Part shown: positions 1 to 10,222 of the stretch, in pieces | Layout of the letters: each line of letters starts with the position of its first letter | How positions within the stretch are numbered: the first letter of the stretch is position 1 | Source: Marasmius tenuissimus | Lineage: Eukaryota; Basidiomycota; Agaricomycetes; Agaricales; Marasmiaceae | Length of the DNA stretch: 64,000 bases | Assembly (NCBI GenBank): GCA_029532415.1 | Contig: JAQOTA010000053.1 | Location: 4,464,001-4,528,000 of the forward strand | Reading direction: 5' to 3' | Notes under the pieces: generated by a model | What the model was told of the DNA's origin: nothing | What the model saw: the letters and a program-made list of their open reading frames with translations, nothing else | The model's database searches: none | Translations under genes and position numbers: made by a program

Positions 1-1
1 A

Positions 2-493
2 TTTGGCTGGTGAAGCCGGATGCACCAAGCTGTCTGAGTCCCATAATGTCGAGGCATCGATGGTGGGGATCTGGTCGAATATCACCCACGACAGAGCCAG
101 GGATGATAAATCCTTCCTGTTGACCATACGAAAAAGGTCACCCGCGAGTACCCTTTGGTTGACAACTGTAAGCGACTTGACATTTCGAAATGAAGCAACC
201 GTCGCCATTACAGTTTTGACGATTTTGTCGTTCAGTTCCATAGTGCCAATGGAGATAGACTGAGGTACGCGCCGGTACGAGTGAGCGATGGTCGAGCCCC
301 AAAACCTAACAGAGCTCCAGCATTCGCGAGAGGAGCGGAACCGTAGAGACCTGTAGAGAATTTGCCTCGCAATAACACACAACCTCTTGTTGAGCACGAC
401 ACAGGCAAACAAGTCGACCTTTCCAAGGTTCCCGAGAATCTCTCCCCAGATTTCGTGAGGGATGCAAATAGATCTAGGCACATCAACTGTCAT
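2..493 (-). CDS. F-box protein, 3' end cut by window edge
   Basis: The minus-strand frame opens with ATG at 493-491 and stays open to the window edge (164 residues seen). Residues 10-45 form an F-box: IPHEIWGEILGNLGKVDLF, then the CVVLNKRLCVIARQILYRSL helix typical of basidiomycete F-box proteins. F-box proteins bind Skp1 and recruit targets to SCF ubiquitin ligases; the target here is unknown. The following residues (FRNVKSLTVVNQ, DLFRMVNRKDLSSLALSW) look like the LRR-like C-terminal part common in these proteins. No intron is needed in the visible part. Two more F-box-type genes follow within 2.4 kb, so this is a family cluster. Frame and domain are clear; the C-terminus lies outside the window. 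Confidence 0.8.
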   Translation of the reverse strand, partial: MTVDVPRSICIPHEIWGEILGNLGKVDLFACVVLNKRLCVIARQILYRSLRFRSSRECWSSVRFWGSTIAHSYRRVPQSISIGTMELNDKIVKTVMATVASFRNVKSLTVVNQRVLAGDLFRMVNRKDLSSLALSWVIFDQIPTIDASTLWDSDSLVHPASPAK

Positions 494-1030
494 TAGTTTC
501 CTCAAAGCAAAGAGCTTCAATGTACGAACTTGTCAAGGGCAACCAGATTGAAGTCTTCGGCTGGGGTTCTTCGAAGGAAGACGAGGTTCTCGCCCATCTT
601 CAGCCCGGTGGGCTGAACATTTAATTCCACAAAGGCAGAGGGGGGAGGGCAAGAAGCGAGGACTGGGATTGACATCGGCAATAGGGAGACCCGTATCCCA
701 GCGCTATATTCACAATTTAAACAAAAGTTAAAGGGGCATGCAAGGCTTATGAGGATTAGTTATCTCACAGGTTGAAACGCAATCGATAGTATGGATCATA
801 TGGAATGCATCTTGAGCAATCCACTCACGCCGACCATCTTCATACTAGACAATCCCCCGTCCAAAGATGAAGCAGATCAGACTCCTGAACCCCACCGTTG
901 GAGAGAAGACAAGAAACGAGAGCATGGCAACAATACCAAATATTAGTCAGCAATATGCTTTCAACAATCCTTCCGTTGCGCAGCCCTCTCAATATTTCAT
1001 TCGGCGCCCCTCTATACTCCCTTGTATCAC
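494..1030. other. Intergenic, probable divergent promoter region
   Basis: This stretch separates two divergently oriented F-box-type genes. Short open frames occur but none has codon pattern, domain or splice sites I can defend. Probably holds both promoters. Confidence 0.4.
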
Positions 1031-1483
1031 ATGACAACACACAAACTCTGCCTGTCCCTTGCCTCTGCCGACATTTGGCCTTTCATACTCAGAGAAGTCG
1101 ACCTTTCAACAGCCATGGCACTTCTTCAAGTATCTCGCGCCGCACAGTCCATTGCTATTCCTCGCACCTACCAGACCATACACATTCGATCTCAAGACGA
1201 CTTACAACAGACGGTTCAATTCTTTGGCCGACCGACGACACCTACCTTAGCGGGCGGGCGAGAAAACCGCCATGTCGTCTCCAACTTGACGGTCGGACAA
1301 TCACAACATTTTGACCTCAATGAGGACGTCTACTCCACATTGGACTATCGACAATTCTATGAATTCGCGCGACAACTGTCTAACCTACACAAGTTTACCA
1401 TTACACAGATTGATTTTCCTCACACCCTGATGCTCCCAATGTTATCGAATTGGCGACGCATAACAGAAATTCACATCCAGTGA
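1031..1483 (+). CDS. Truncated F-box-like protein
   Basis: ATG at 1031 opens a 150-residue frame ending in TGA at 1481. Residues 12-45 (ADIWPFILREVDLSTAMALL, then QVSRAAQSIAIPRTY) resemble an F-box. The remainder (FYEFARQLSNLHKFTITQID, MLPMLSNWRRITEIHIQ) reads like the first LRR-type strands of this family. At about 150 residues it is much shorter than the usual 350-500. A strong donor (GTGAGT) sits at the last codon, but I found no convincing downstream exon, because the following DNA is the 3' end of the opposite-strand F-box gene. Its CDS overlaps that gene by 13 bp tail to tail. Most likely a truncated family member, possibly a pseudogene; a missed 3' exon is the alternative. Confidence 0.5.
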   Translation: MTTHKLCLSLASADIWPFILREVDLSTAMALLQVSRAAQSIAIPRTYQTIHIRSQDDLQQTVQFFGRPTTPTLAGGRENRHVVSNLTVGQSQHFDLNEDVYSTLDYRQFYEFARQLSNLHKFTITQIDFPHTLMLPMLSNWRRITEIHIQ

Positions 1484-2834
1484 GTGATCAACCACCTTCT
1501 GCCTTCACCAATCTCAAAGTCGCAATGAAGCCACATAGGAGGTTGCATATTGTTTCTCGTCCCGAAACCACCGAGAGATAACTTCGTCAAGTCGATCGAC
1601 CACTGATTCAACAAGTCTCTGCACTCAGATTCCACAAGTTTGTTTACAGGTGGAATCAATATAGTCAAACGAACAAGCTTTCCCCCTAGTCGACACAAAG
1701 CGTGTCCGATGTCACCAAGTTTATCCTACCAAAAATGTTAGCTTGCGATCATACACGGCAAATGGCGGTGGAGATTACCAGTTCAATGAAAATCACTGCT
1801 GCCAGTTGTATTGAAGTCAAATTCGGCATCATGGTTGCAACTGATTCCAGCACGTCGAGATCACCAACCCAGCCCAACAAGGAGAATGTTGTCGTAAACG
1901 GGGAAGGAGTGGGAAGAATCATCGAAGGCGCGCCTAAGCATCGTTCGCGGGAGTCATAGCACTGGATGACCTTCAAGCACGACGAAGGAGTCAAATGAAC
2001 CAGTAGCTCCCTAGGTCCTGAATACGATCTCAAACTCGGGAATCGCCAGCTCGTGTCTGTGTCCTGATTCCCCGCGTATGTCGAGCGAATGACCAGAGCG
2101 TAAAGAGACCCTCTCGAAAGGGACAGGAAGTCTGCAGCTTGCTTCGCCCACATGACGCCGGGCTCAACATCGAAGATCGGGTGCGACAATAAAGAGAATG
2201 TGTTGAGATGAGCAGGATATGAGATTGTGAGCTCGTTACTGGCTTGGTGAAGTGCAGCAAGCGACTGGATGTCTGTCTGTACACAGGTCGTGGTGAATGA
2301 AGAGACGCTTGACGCCATGCTTCCAGCCACCTGGGCACGTTTACAGTTCCAACTTACAGACTTCAACACCCATTCCGCCACACGCAGCACATAGTACTGG
2401 CCATTCCAATCCCGCTCTTTGCCCCGCGACGGAGTGAAACGTACTAACTCCAGGTGTACGAACCGAAGCGCCTGTTGATGGACCAGGGCGTTGAAGAACT
2501 CGTCCACGTTGAGCGTTTGGGAGGTGAATATGATGGTGTGTATGTTTTGAAAGCCAACCAACACACGGTGTACAAGCGAGAAGATGAAGGGTGCTCCACC
2601 CCTCTTGCCAAACCACATTTGACGGGGTAAGTGACATAAAGCGCTCCTTCTCGACGCCGACCAGCCGCAGATGCTGCACTTGACAGACTCTGGACAAGGT
2701 AAATCGACCAAAGTGCACATAGCCTCTGGTACTATCTGGGAGAGTCGTCGACATACGAGTTGTAAACGCGATAAGTCAAGTTGTGAGAGGAAAGCGAAAA
2801 TCAGGCAGAGAAGTTCTGTAGGCAGTAGACCCAA
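1471..2834 (-). CDS. F-box protein with LRR-like C-terminal region
   Basis: ATG at 2834. Residues 2-40 are a clear F-box (LPTELLCLIFAFLSQLDLSR, then LQLVCRRLSQIVPEAM). The long frame continues to about 1749, where a short intron (GTATGATCG...branch GCTAAC...GGTAG) removes an in-frame stop. A second exon then runs to the TGA at 1471-1473 with a well-behaved C-terminus (GDIGHALCRLGGKLVRLTIL). The middle and C-terminal parts show periodic leucine patterns (DLDVLESVATMMPNLTSIQL) typical of substrate-binding repeats. Around 2600-2700 a second frame (VQHLRLVGVEKERFMSLTPS) looks more protein-like than the called one, so a small extra intron or frameshift there is possible. Expected role: SCF ubiquitin-ligase substrate adaptor, substrate unknown. 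Confidence 0.7.
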
Positions 2835-3001
2835 AGACGGTCTCCGGTCCCTGCAGAACAGTTAGGTCTGAAAATATGCAAATATTTTAGTATTTACCTG
2901 GACAATAAAACAAGGGCATGGTTTGACGCCATGTCTCCCTATATTCTGTCAATATGGGAGGCAAACATTAAATCCTTCTCCATTGGCCCCTGAACAGACA
3001 G

Positions 3002-3008
3002 TATAAAA
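3002..3008 (+). promoter_or_regulatory. TATA box of the 3042 gene
   Basis: TATAAAA lies 34 bp before the ATG at 3042, leaving room for a very short leader. It supports this start over an upstream non-ATG extension. Confidence 0.5.
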
Positions 3009-3041
3009 ACCAGTGCACGGATAAACAGCTTGAGAACCGAC

Positions 3042-3626
3042 ATGGACCCAGATTTCGAAACCACTCACCTCCAGTCTTGGTTTCAAACCAACGCACGCGA
3101 TGTTCTTCGGCGTTACTTCCCCGACAGCTATGGCAGACAGCTTGTCAACGGATTGATCGATACCAATGCTGTATGTTTTGGACCCATATGCGACTACATA
3201 GTCTGCGGGCTAGACCAAGACAGACCCCTCAAGCCCATATATGTCTCCGTCAGCCAAAATTATTGGATGGAGTGGGAAGAGATAATGTTCGAGATGGAAT
3301 ACCTTGACGTCCAGACACAACCAGAGGAGGTCCTTGACTGGGCGGGGGGATGCCGTGAAGTGAAGAAGTATACACAGTTTGGATCTGGGGTGGGTCAATT
3401 CAACGAGTGCCTGTGTTCTGCGTCTGACAGAAGCTAGACGATCATCTACCTTATCCACAGTCAAACCGACGATCCAGCCTTGCCTTGCTCGATCCAACCC
3501 ATATTTTCAGGGGCATTTACCAACGGTTACATTGTGTTTGATGGATCCAGCATTTACCGCCTACACAGTGTTAATGAACGCGTAACCGGGCAGAAGATAT
3601 TGGGGGAAAAGTGTCAATTCATGTAG
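3042..3626 (+). CDS. Uncharacterised protein, two exons
   Basis: I do not recognise the family. ATG at 3042 follows a TATA box. Exon 1 is 3042-3389; a 48-nt intron (GTGGGT...GCTAG, 3390-3437) joins phase 0 to exon 2 (3438-3626), giving 178 residues. Exon 1 alone ends in an unlikely tail, while the spliced frame reads smoothly (KYTQFGSG into TIIYLIHSQTDDPALPC). The protein is soluble, rich in aromatic residues and acidic (YWMEWEEIMFEMEY), with no signal peptide or membrane segment. It converges with the next minus-strand gene, only 30 bp apart, in a region of fast-evolving family genes. Function unknown. Confidence 0.6.
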
Positions 3627-3656
3627 AGGACCAGAGAGATATAGCAACGTGATATA

Positions 3657-4558
3657 CTACAGTAGTCCCTCGTACTTGTTCAGCCATTCATGTTCTGCTT
3701 CGCTGCCTTTGGTCTCAGCTAAAGCGACTTCACGCTCAAAAGTAGCATCATCGTTGTCCTCATATGACAAACGATACATGGAGTGACAGTCGAGAACGAA
3801 ATTCTATTCTGGATGTCAGGTTTGGCGTGAGAAGAAGGGTATTGGGACCACCCACACATGTAGTAGCGCCGCCATAAGAAAACGACACGCGATTGATCTT
3901 GACCACAACGACATAAGGATCCCCGGTGATCAAGTCGCCGGTTGCAAGCTTTGACCCGTCGATGCCGAAAATCTAAGGGTTATTTGATTACAGAACCGAA
4001 CGTAATCATGGAAGTAAGAACATACCTTCGTATCCGGCGATATAGAAAGGCAAAGTAGACCTTGTTCAATGGGCAATGTTTTTCTAAGAACAGGCTGGAA
4101 ATAAGTGTCAGAGAAGGTACGACATCAAACAAGCGTGGGAGAACAGCACCTCAATATTGAACTCGGTACAAATCTGGTTGAGAATACGTTGTTGTTCATT
4201 TGCGAGGCGATACTCCAAGGCGGATTGACCGTCGGCACCGAAACTCAGAAAAGCATGGAGGTTGGTGGTTATTCCTGGTATCTATAGGCAAGTTAGCGCT
4301 TGAGAACCCTCTCCAGACTCGTCCCCGTACCTCTTCATCGCTGACCGTCTTGACACACTGAATGTGTGCCAATAAATGGAGATGAACGGGATTGTCGAGT
4401 CGATCAGCAACAACATGATGCTCGTACTGGAGATGGCCTATCTTCAAGGTGCTAGCAAGGTGGAGCTGCGTGTCGAACCCCACACAGAGGCGAATGGGGC
4501 TGAGCGATGAATGTGAACCAAATATCCCAAGCACTCGAGACTTTGTGAGAGCAGGCAT
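3657..4558 (-). CDS. Uncharacterised protein, five exons
   Basis: Family not recognised. The gene was rebuilt from five phase-0 exons: 4558-4331, 4281-4150, 4094-4026, 3972-3856 and 3803-3657, giving 230 residues. Every junction has GT..AG and joins smooth protein sequence, for example LCLSISPDTK into IFGIDGSKLATGDLITGD. The N-terminus is beta-rich (RLCVGFDTQLHLASTLKIGH); the C-terminus is acidic and helical (EREVALAETKGSEAEHEW). No signal peptide or membrane segment is seen. ATG at 4558 was preferred over an upstream ATG at 4585 because a TATA box lies about 35 bp before it. Function unknown. Confidence 0.6.
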
Positions 4559-4592
4559 CGTGCGATGACCAGTGGAGAAAACCACCCCCTGG

Positions 4593-4599
4593 ATTTATA
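4593..4599 (-). promoter_or_regulatory. TATA box of the 4558 gene
   Basis: TATAAAT on the minus strand, about 35 bp upstream of the ATG at 4558. Confidence 0.4.
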
Positions 4600-5085
4600 C
4601 TGCAACGTGTGAGTTCTGGCATTCAAAAGACAAGGGGTGCATTCCGAGAGAGGGGCGAAGCATCAATGTTAGTCCCTGCTCAGACCGGGAGAACTGCAGG
4701 AGACTTTGTGTGCGGGCGAGGCAATCTTCAGGTTAGCCAAGGACTCGGAGTAGGTGAGACTAGGGTGAGCGGAAACGCCGCGTCAACAAAGGACCTCGTT
4801 GGAAAAACCGGAATAATCCAGACTCGCACCACCCACAGCAGAACTGGAACCGATCTGCCGCACACCTTTATCATGCTGGCAATTCAGGGCGGATGGCAGC
4901 ACCGCGAGGGCAGAGAACGAGGTTGGCTGAGGATGTAACGAACCCCACATAGTAATTGGACCAAACAAAGTCACGTGGTAATACCGAACTCCCCGGTTCG
5001 AGCACGATCTAGATTTGGTTATTGACGAATACCAAAACCCAAACAACTAGTACAATTCAGAAGAAGATTGTAGCATACATTACGA

Positions 5086-7317
5086 TTATCCCCATCGCAT
5101 GTTCCGTACCCACAACGAGAGTCGAATCTTCTTCGTAGCAAGAAACTGTTGATAGTCACTCTCGACGTGAACAGAATACAAGCAATCCTGAAAGTCCGGC
5201 CAATCGGGATCCAGATGAACGTTCACATTTAGCCACCCACACCCACGTTTCAGGGGATGAACATTGGTACTTGTAGCGAACTTGAGCACTCGAGTAAAAT
5301 CCTTGAAAGAAAGTGGAGTCAGTACCTCGAGAAACAAGACTATCGACGACATACGTTGGGTGTGACGTGCAGCAGATCAACAAGGTCTGTCAGAATCATC
5401 TGCAAAGCAGCTCGGCTGTCCTGGCTCAATGTCTTTGCTTCCCATCGGCTAACCATTCCCCTTGTGCGAATCTCACATCCTTTGCAAATCGACTTGTATA
5501 GTTTTGCACATTGTCTGCGACCCAGTGGGTGTATTGGCAAGAAGTCACTGGAACCGGATCATTCAATAGTTGAAGGCAACAGGCCAGAAACCCGACTTAC
5601 CTAAAAGACACAGCAGGATGTGTGGGAGACGTCCCGAATTGTAGAAACTCTGCCCATTCAAGGGTAGAGCAAGTTACTGTGACATTCCTTCCAAAAGTTG
5701 GCATGAGCTTGTCGTCTCTGAGGGTTATAAATGCCCGATGCATCCGCACATCGTCCCTGGCAAAGGCAACTGCCACATTCACTTGAATTCGAGACGTACC
5801 ACTCCCATGGATTAGATAAATCTTGACCTACCCAGTTTTAGCTCGCGAAAGCACACTATTCAGGGAACAATGTACTGAAGGTTTTGACCGTATACAGACG
5901 AACAAAGGTAACATTCTTGTATACAAATCATGAGCAACCAGGCCAAGGTGAGCCCCTCCCCGGAATGCGCATAAAAAGTAAGATCTCAGGCGGGGGTATG
6001 GCGGAATGACACGGTCAACGGGTGTGTCTGCCACGACAGCTCTCGTGATATCGGCAACGTGAAGGTCCCTGCACAAAATATCAGTATCAGACGAATCGAT
6101 ATAACATAAGGGCTTGTAACCTACCTGTGATACACCTTCGAGCGCCCATGAATACAATAGAAACAACGCGAAGAATGTGGATGAACGGGATGGTTAATGT
6201 AGTGTTCGGCAGCGCGAGAGTAGGTGTATGTTCCGTCGTATCCACAGGGGGCACCGGCCACGTAGTCGATTTGGGAGTCTTCCATCGACAGCAGATAATG
6301 AGAATAGCTGAAAGGACACCACGTTAATTCAGCATCTATGTGCTCGTCGTCATTGTTCAAGTCGAACAATGGCCCAGGTAAAACCAACGAACCACGATAT
6401 CCGACTTGCCGATGGGACTGAAAGGAACTGTTGGGGCTGAGCAACGACACAACGGAGGGTGAAGCAGAGACATTCCATCCCCAGTCGATCCAAGAATTCA
6501 AAGATAGTTTGAACGGATCAAACAAGCAGTTGGATGTTGACCAGGTGACGATTTCGCGACGTATGCACGTCTCCTTGGGATACAAGTCTATCAGGTAGTC
6601 CGCCGATATGAACATTTGGTGTATCGCTAACATAGGAAACCAGTAAGCGATTATACGCAGGTGGCAAACCGTCAAGGCACTCACTGCTGGGACCCGCCAG
6701 TATTGTTTCCATGACCGTTCTTGACGCCACAAAAACCGTGATACCAGGTGTACTGGCTCTCGAATAATTGAAGAGCGCTTGTATAGCTGTACCCATCTCA
6801 TAGGTGGAGTGAGCTGGCAGTGGTGGAAGATTTGCGGATGAGGGTGTCTGTTCGCTCTCGCAGTTGTAGTTGGCAAACAGGAGGAACTCATGGAGCACAT
6901 CGAATGTGGCTGAGGGGCATATCAACTCGAGACGACCAAAAGGAGCAGCAATGCAGTTCAGGACCACAGCTGGCAATATACCCCCTATCACTGCATTCGT
7001 TCGCCTGAAAGCGTCCAGAAACAAGGAGATTTCGTTTGCGGAGAAGAAGGTTTCCAGGTATGGGCGAACAGAATAACGAGCACGGACGAAGTACCAGATG
7101 CTGTGGTAGCAAGATGAGTGCACCTGGGACAAGGTCCCCAACTCCTCAAGGGTGAGCATGGGTAGAGACACGGAGTGAGCGAGGTCGTCCATAAGATAGT
7201 TGATTAGACGTGAAGACCTGAACAACATAGTGAGTAAGAATATTCAATAGTTCATAACCACACTCACGTTGCGTGAGGCCCACAGGGCCTCCATTTTCCC
7301 ACAGTGACATGGAACAT
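5086..7317 (-). CDS. Large uncharacterised protein with F-box-like start
   Basis: Multi-exon gene. Exon 1 (7317-7268) joins exon 2 (7217-6685), then 6626-6125, an exon starting at 6068, an exon ending at 5601, then 5547-5355 and 5301-5086. The junction between about 5900 and 5780 could not be fixed: several donors and acceptors fit. Near the N-terminus, residues of the type SLPMLTLEELGTLSQVHSSC followed by YHSIWYFVRARYSV resemble an F-box. The rest (about 550 residues) has no domain I recognise, but contains ordered stretches such as ELTWCPFSYSHYLLSMEDSQ and CYS-rich KLYKSICKGCEIRT. No signal peptide or membrane span. Probably a lineage-expanded regulatory or F-box-type protein; the function is not established. 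Confidence 0.55.
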
Positions 7318-9714
7318 GGACCAACAATGCCGCCGTCGCAGGGGTTTTTAAGCATAACATGTGAGACAGGAGCTAGTGCCGGTGACCCGCGAGGGTATCC
7401 TACGCCCAGAGGACATACATTGTCGCTGCTAAACTTGCAACACAAACGAACCCCCTCTCCACAACCTTAACCAACTGCCTACAAGAATGAAAACCCTGCG
7501 AATTAGCATGATCAGCTGTTATAAAAACCAGAGTCTTAAATCCACATACATGCAGCGATTCGGCACGTAGTGTGGGAATCGACCTGGGAGAAAAAGCACA
7601 CTTCAGATATGGGAGTATGAGGGTTAAGATATCCGCGTACCCCTAACCCATTTTTCCAGCAGTGCGGCCAATGACTTGAATGAGATCGTAGGAGACGGAA
7701 GGGGATTCGATGGAGAAAAAAAATTTGGCAGTATCCCGTTGAATTTTCAGCACGCTCCAGCTCAAGAGAGGGGAGGACGCGGGTATAACAACGCGTTATC
7801 CAGGTCTCATAAGTCGAGTCAAAACTGAAGCTGGATAAAAGTCCGTTACAGGGAGCCTTGTACCTCGACAACCACAAAAAAAAACTCACCAAATATCCCT
7901 ATAGCCCTCCGGCCTCTTCAATCTGAACGCAGAATTCAACCTAACGGCAGATCAATTCAGCTACTTCCGAATTGTCCTTCCTCTTGGTTCTGTGGTGTGA
8001 GAGCTCGAATAAGGGTGCGACAGAACGAACTACGGCGTGACATGGAGGTTGAAGAGAAAGTCTAACGACCCTATGGACTACGAGCCAGCTATGTCGGAAG
8101 TAAGCGCCCGTTCATCCTGCCTCCTACGTTTCCTACAAGTGATGAAAACTAAGTATGTAGGACAGTTGCTGGTACTAAAGAATGTGAACATGCAAGCTTG
8201 TACTCTTCCAAAGCAGCGTGCTGCTTGCGTATGTCTAGGTAATCGGTAGTCACTGATGATTCAAATGCCCCTTGGGCCTCCACTCACCCATCTTACTGTT
8301 GAACCATCCGAACCATCCGACCCGACAACATGCTTCTTTGAGTTACATGAAGGATTCCCTCCCAGGCCAGTAGCCCTTGACAAAGAGTCGAGAGAAGGAG
8401 CGCGTAAGAGTCTGAGGACGGTAGTGCCATACACCGGAATGACGCACCGGCCATTTTCAAATTCTACAGCCTGTAGGATACATATACGTTCTAAGATCGA
8501 GGACAGCAAGAGAACCGGTGAGCAGGGAGGGGAAAGGTATAGTCTGATGGGTAGAATGGACATAGGTAGATTGGTGGAAGCAGAACAGGCACGAGGTATG
8601 CTAGGGACTGAGAATTTGGCGACAGCAGCTGCAGGTACAGTAGTAAACATTGGCACAGAGGTGAAGAATATGGCCAGTGGGCGCAAGAGCCGAGGCTGAA
8701 CATTTGAGAGGGCAAAGCTGGGCTGAGGGTACGTCGGTGCCGAGCAAGTCCACGGGAGGTAAGTGGCGTGGACCGTCTTCCAACGTCTAAATTTCCTTGT
8801 ATTTTCGGACGCTGGGGGCTGCTCTGATCAGATACTAGCCGACAAAACTTGGAAGGTAGACTTAAAAGCAAGGCGAAAGAATAGCAAAGGACGGAAAGGG
8901 AAGAGGAATGATACAAAAGAGAGATGTTGAAATGACATACCTATGAGGTTTTTCTGGCAACAGAGCCTCAGAACCCACCCTCCCTCTGTGTGCCCTTCAG
9001 GTCATTGCAATCGATGGTAATGCGAGGACAATTTTTACGAGGATCGTTGTATCGTCGCCAATGATAAAATTGACGAGACTGAATTCGAGAGGGCTGATGT
9101 TTCAGACGACAAAACAGAAATTTAGACAGGGAAAGATTTGAGTCAACAGGTCGCATACCTAGACGTGAGCTGAACTCTCTCCTTCAACCTCGCAACATGC
9201 CATAGATATGGCACAAGGTCGGTTCTGGTAGCAGAGGAGTTGGTCGTGCACGCCGGAGAGAGGGATCAAAAGGTAGATAGCACGCACTTTCAGCGGGTTC
9301 GGGCTCGACTCTCTTGAGAACGATGCTAATGTAACTGAATCCTGTGGAGTTTTTTGGCATCAGCGGAGGCGTTGAGACTGGTAGCAGCTAAAGCTGAGGT
9401 GGACATCGATGGCCAGGACCCCGAATTAACCAGGTCGTAATCGCTCACAAAGTTCGTCTATCGAGCGCTGGAAGCCACGGAAAAGGACGTGTTTCCTCTT
9501 TGGTGTTCGTTTTCGTTGTTAGCAACTACTGAATGGTGTTAATCAAAGACAACGAGACGAAATCCAGCACAATGAACATACCATGGGGCCATGTAGTTGG
9601 CTATACTTGTAGTGAGTTCGGGTAAGTGTCAGGGGAGAGAGCAAAGGAGGTGCAGCCGAGTGAGTAGAGATCGTAGTTGAGGACGGCGGTCAAGACCGAA
9701 GTTGTGAAGTCCTG
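7318..9714. other. No defensible gene
   Basis: Several overlapping open frames occur on both strands, notably about 8256-8699 plus and 8261-8916 minus. Their compositions are Ser/Leu/Pro-rich or otherwise unremarkable; they mirror each other, lack clear splice structure and show no domain. The first few hundred bases are the likely promoter of the 7317 gene. Otherwise I see nothing I can name. Confidence 0.3.
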
Positions 9715-10222
9715 TCATCGTTGGTATGGGGTCTTCATCAGGTCTTCACTGCCGTAGTTCTGGGCAAGAATGGGCATAGAAAAATCTTCTATAGGACCAA
9801 TTTGCAATCCTATGAACTCCATGAAGGCCTCTGCACCCACGAGTTTGGGTGTGCGATGCAATCGAGTTGGCGTTGACATTCACAACAGAGACTGAGGAGA
9901 CGACGTTGCGGATGGCTGGGCCAATGATCCTTTGGTTTACGATCCGATGCACATGAGACGTCAAATAGTCAAAGATGTGAGGAGGTGGACACCTGCTTGG
10001 GTTGAATCGATACCAAGCGTCAGCTCCAGCTTGGATTCCTGGCTGGATTGATTGATAATCCAAATGGAGAACGGTAATGCTAGTTGAAGGACGAAGGTTC
10101 AAGTCAATTTCTCTCAAGAAAGGAATAGGATATGGCCTGCCATTGTCAGGATCGCTGACATTCGCATCCACATCCATGCCACAACACCATTCATCTTTTC
10201 CCCACCTCGACCTCCGAGCCAA
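9715..10222 (-). CDS. Possible remnant of an LRR/F-box-type gene
   Basis: A minus-strand frame (PIPFLREIDLNLRPSTSITV, LHLDYQSIQPGIQAG) has the leucine spacing of the LRR-like part of F-box proteins. After a phase-0 intron ending GCAGAG near 9810 it joins a clean C-terminal exon (AFMEFIGLQIGPIEDFSMPI, ending at TGA 9715-9717). Upstream of 10222 the reading shifts among three frames (for example VDLLEVPRMLSSTGSTEW), so no start can be fixed. This could be a decayed gene with a frameshift or a gene with introns I did not resolve. Low confidence. Confidence 0.3.

Noticed and set aside
8256..8916. Overlapping frames on both strands as a gene
   Set aside because: Mirror frames of similar length, low-complexity composition, no splice signals or domain.
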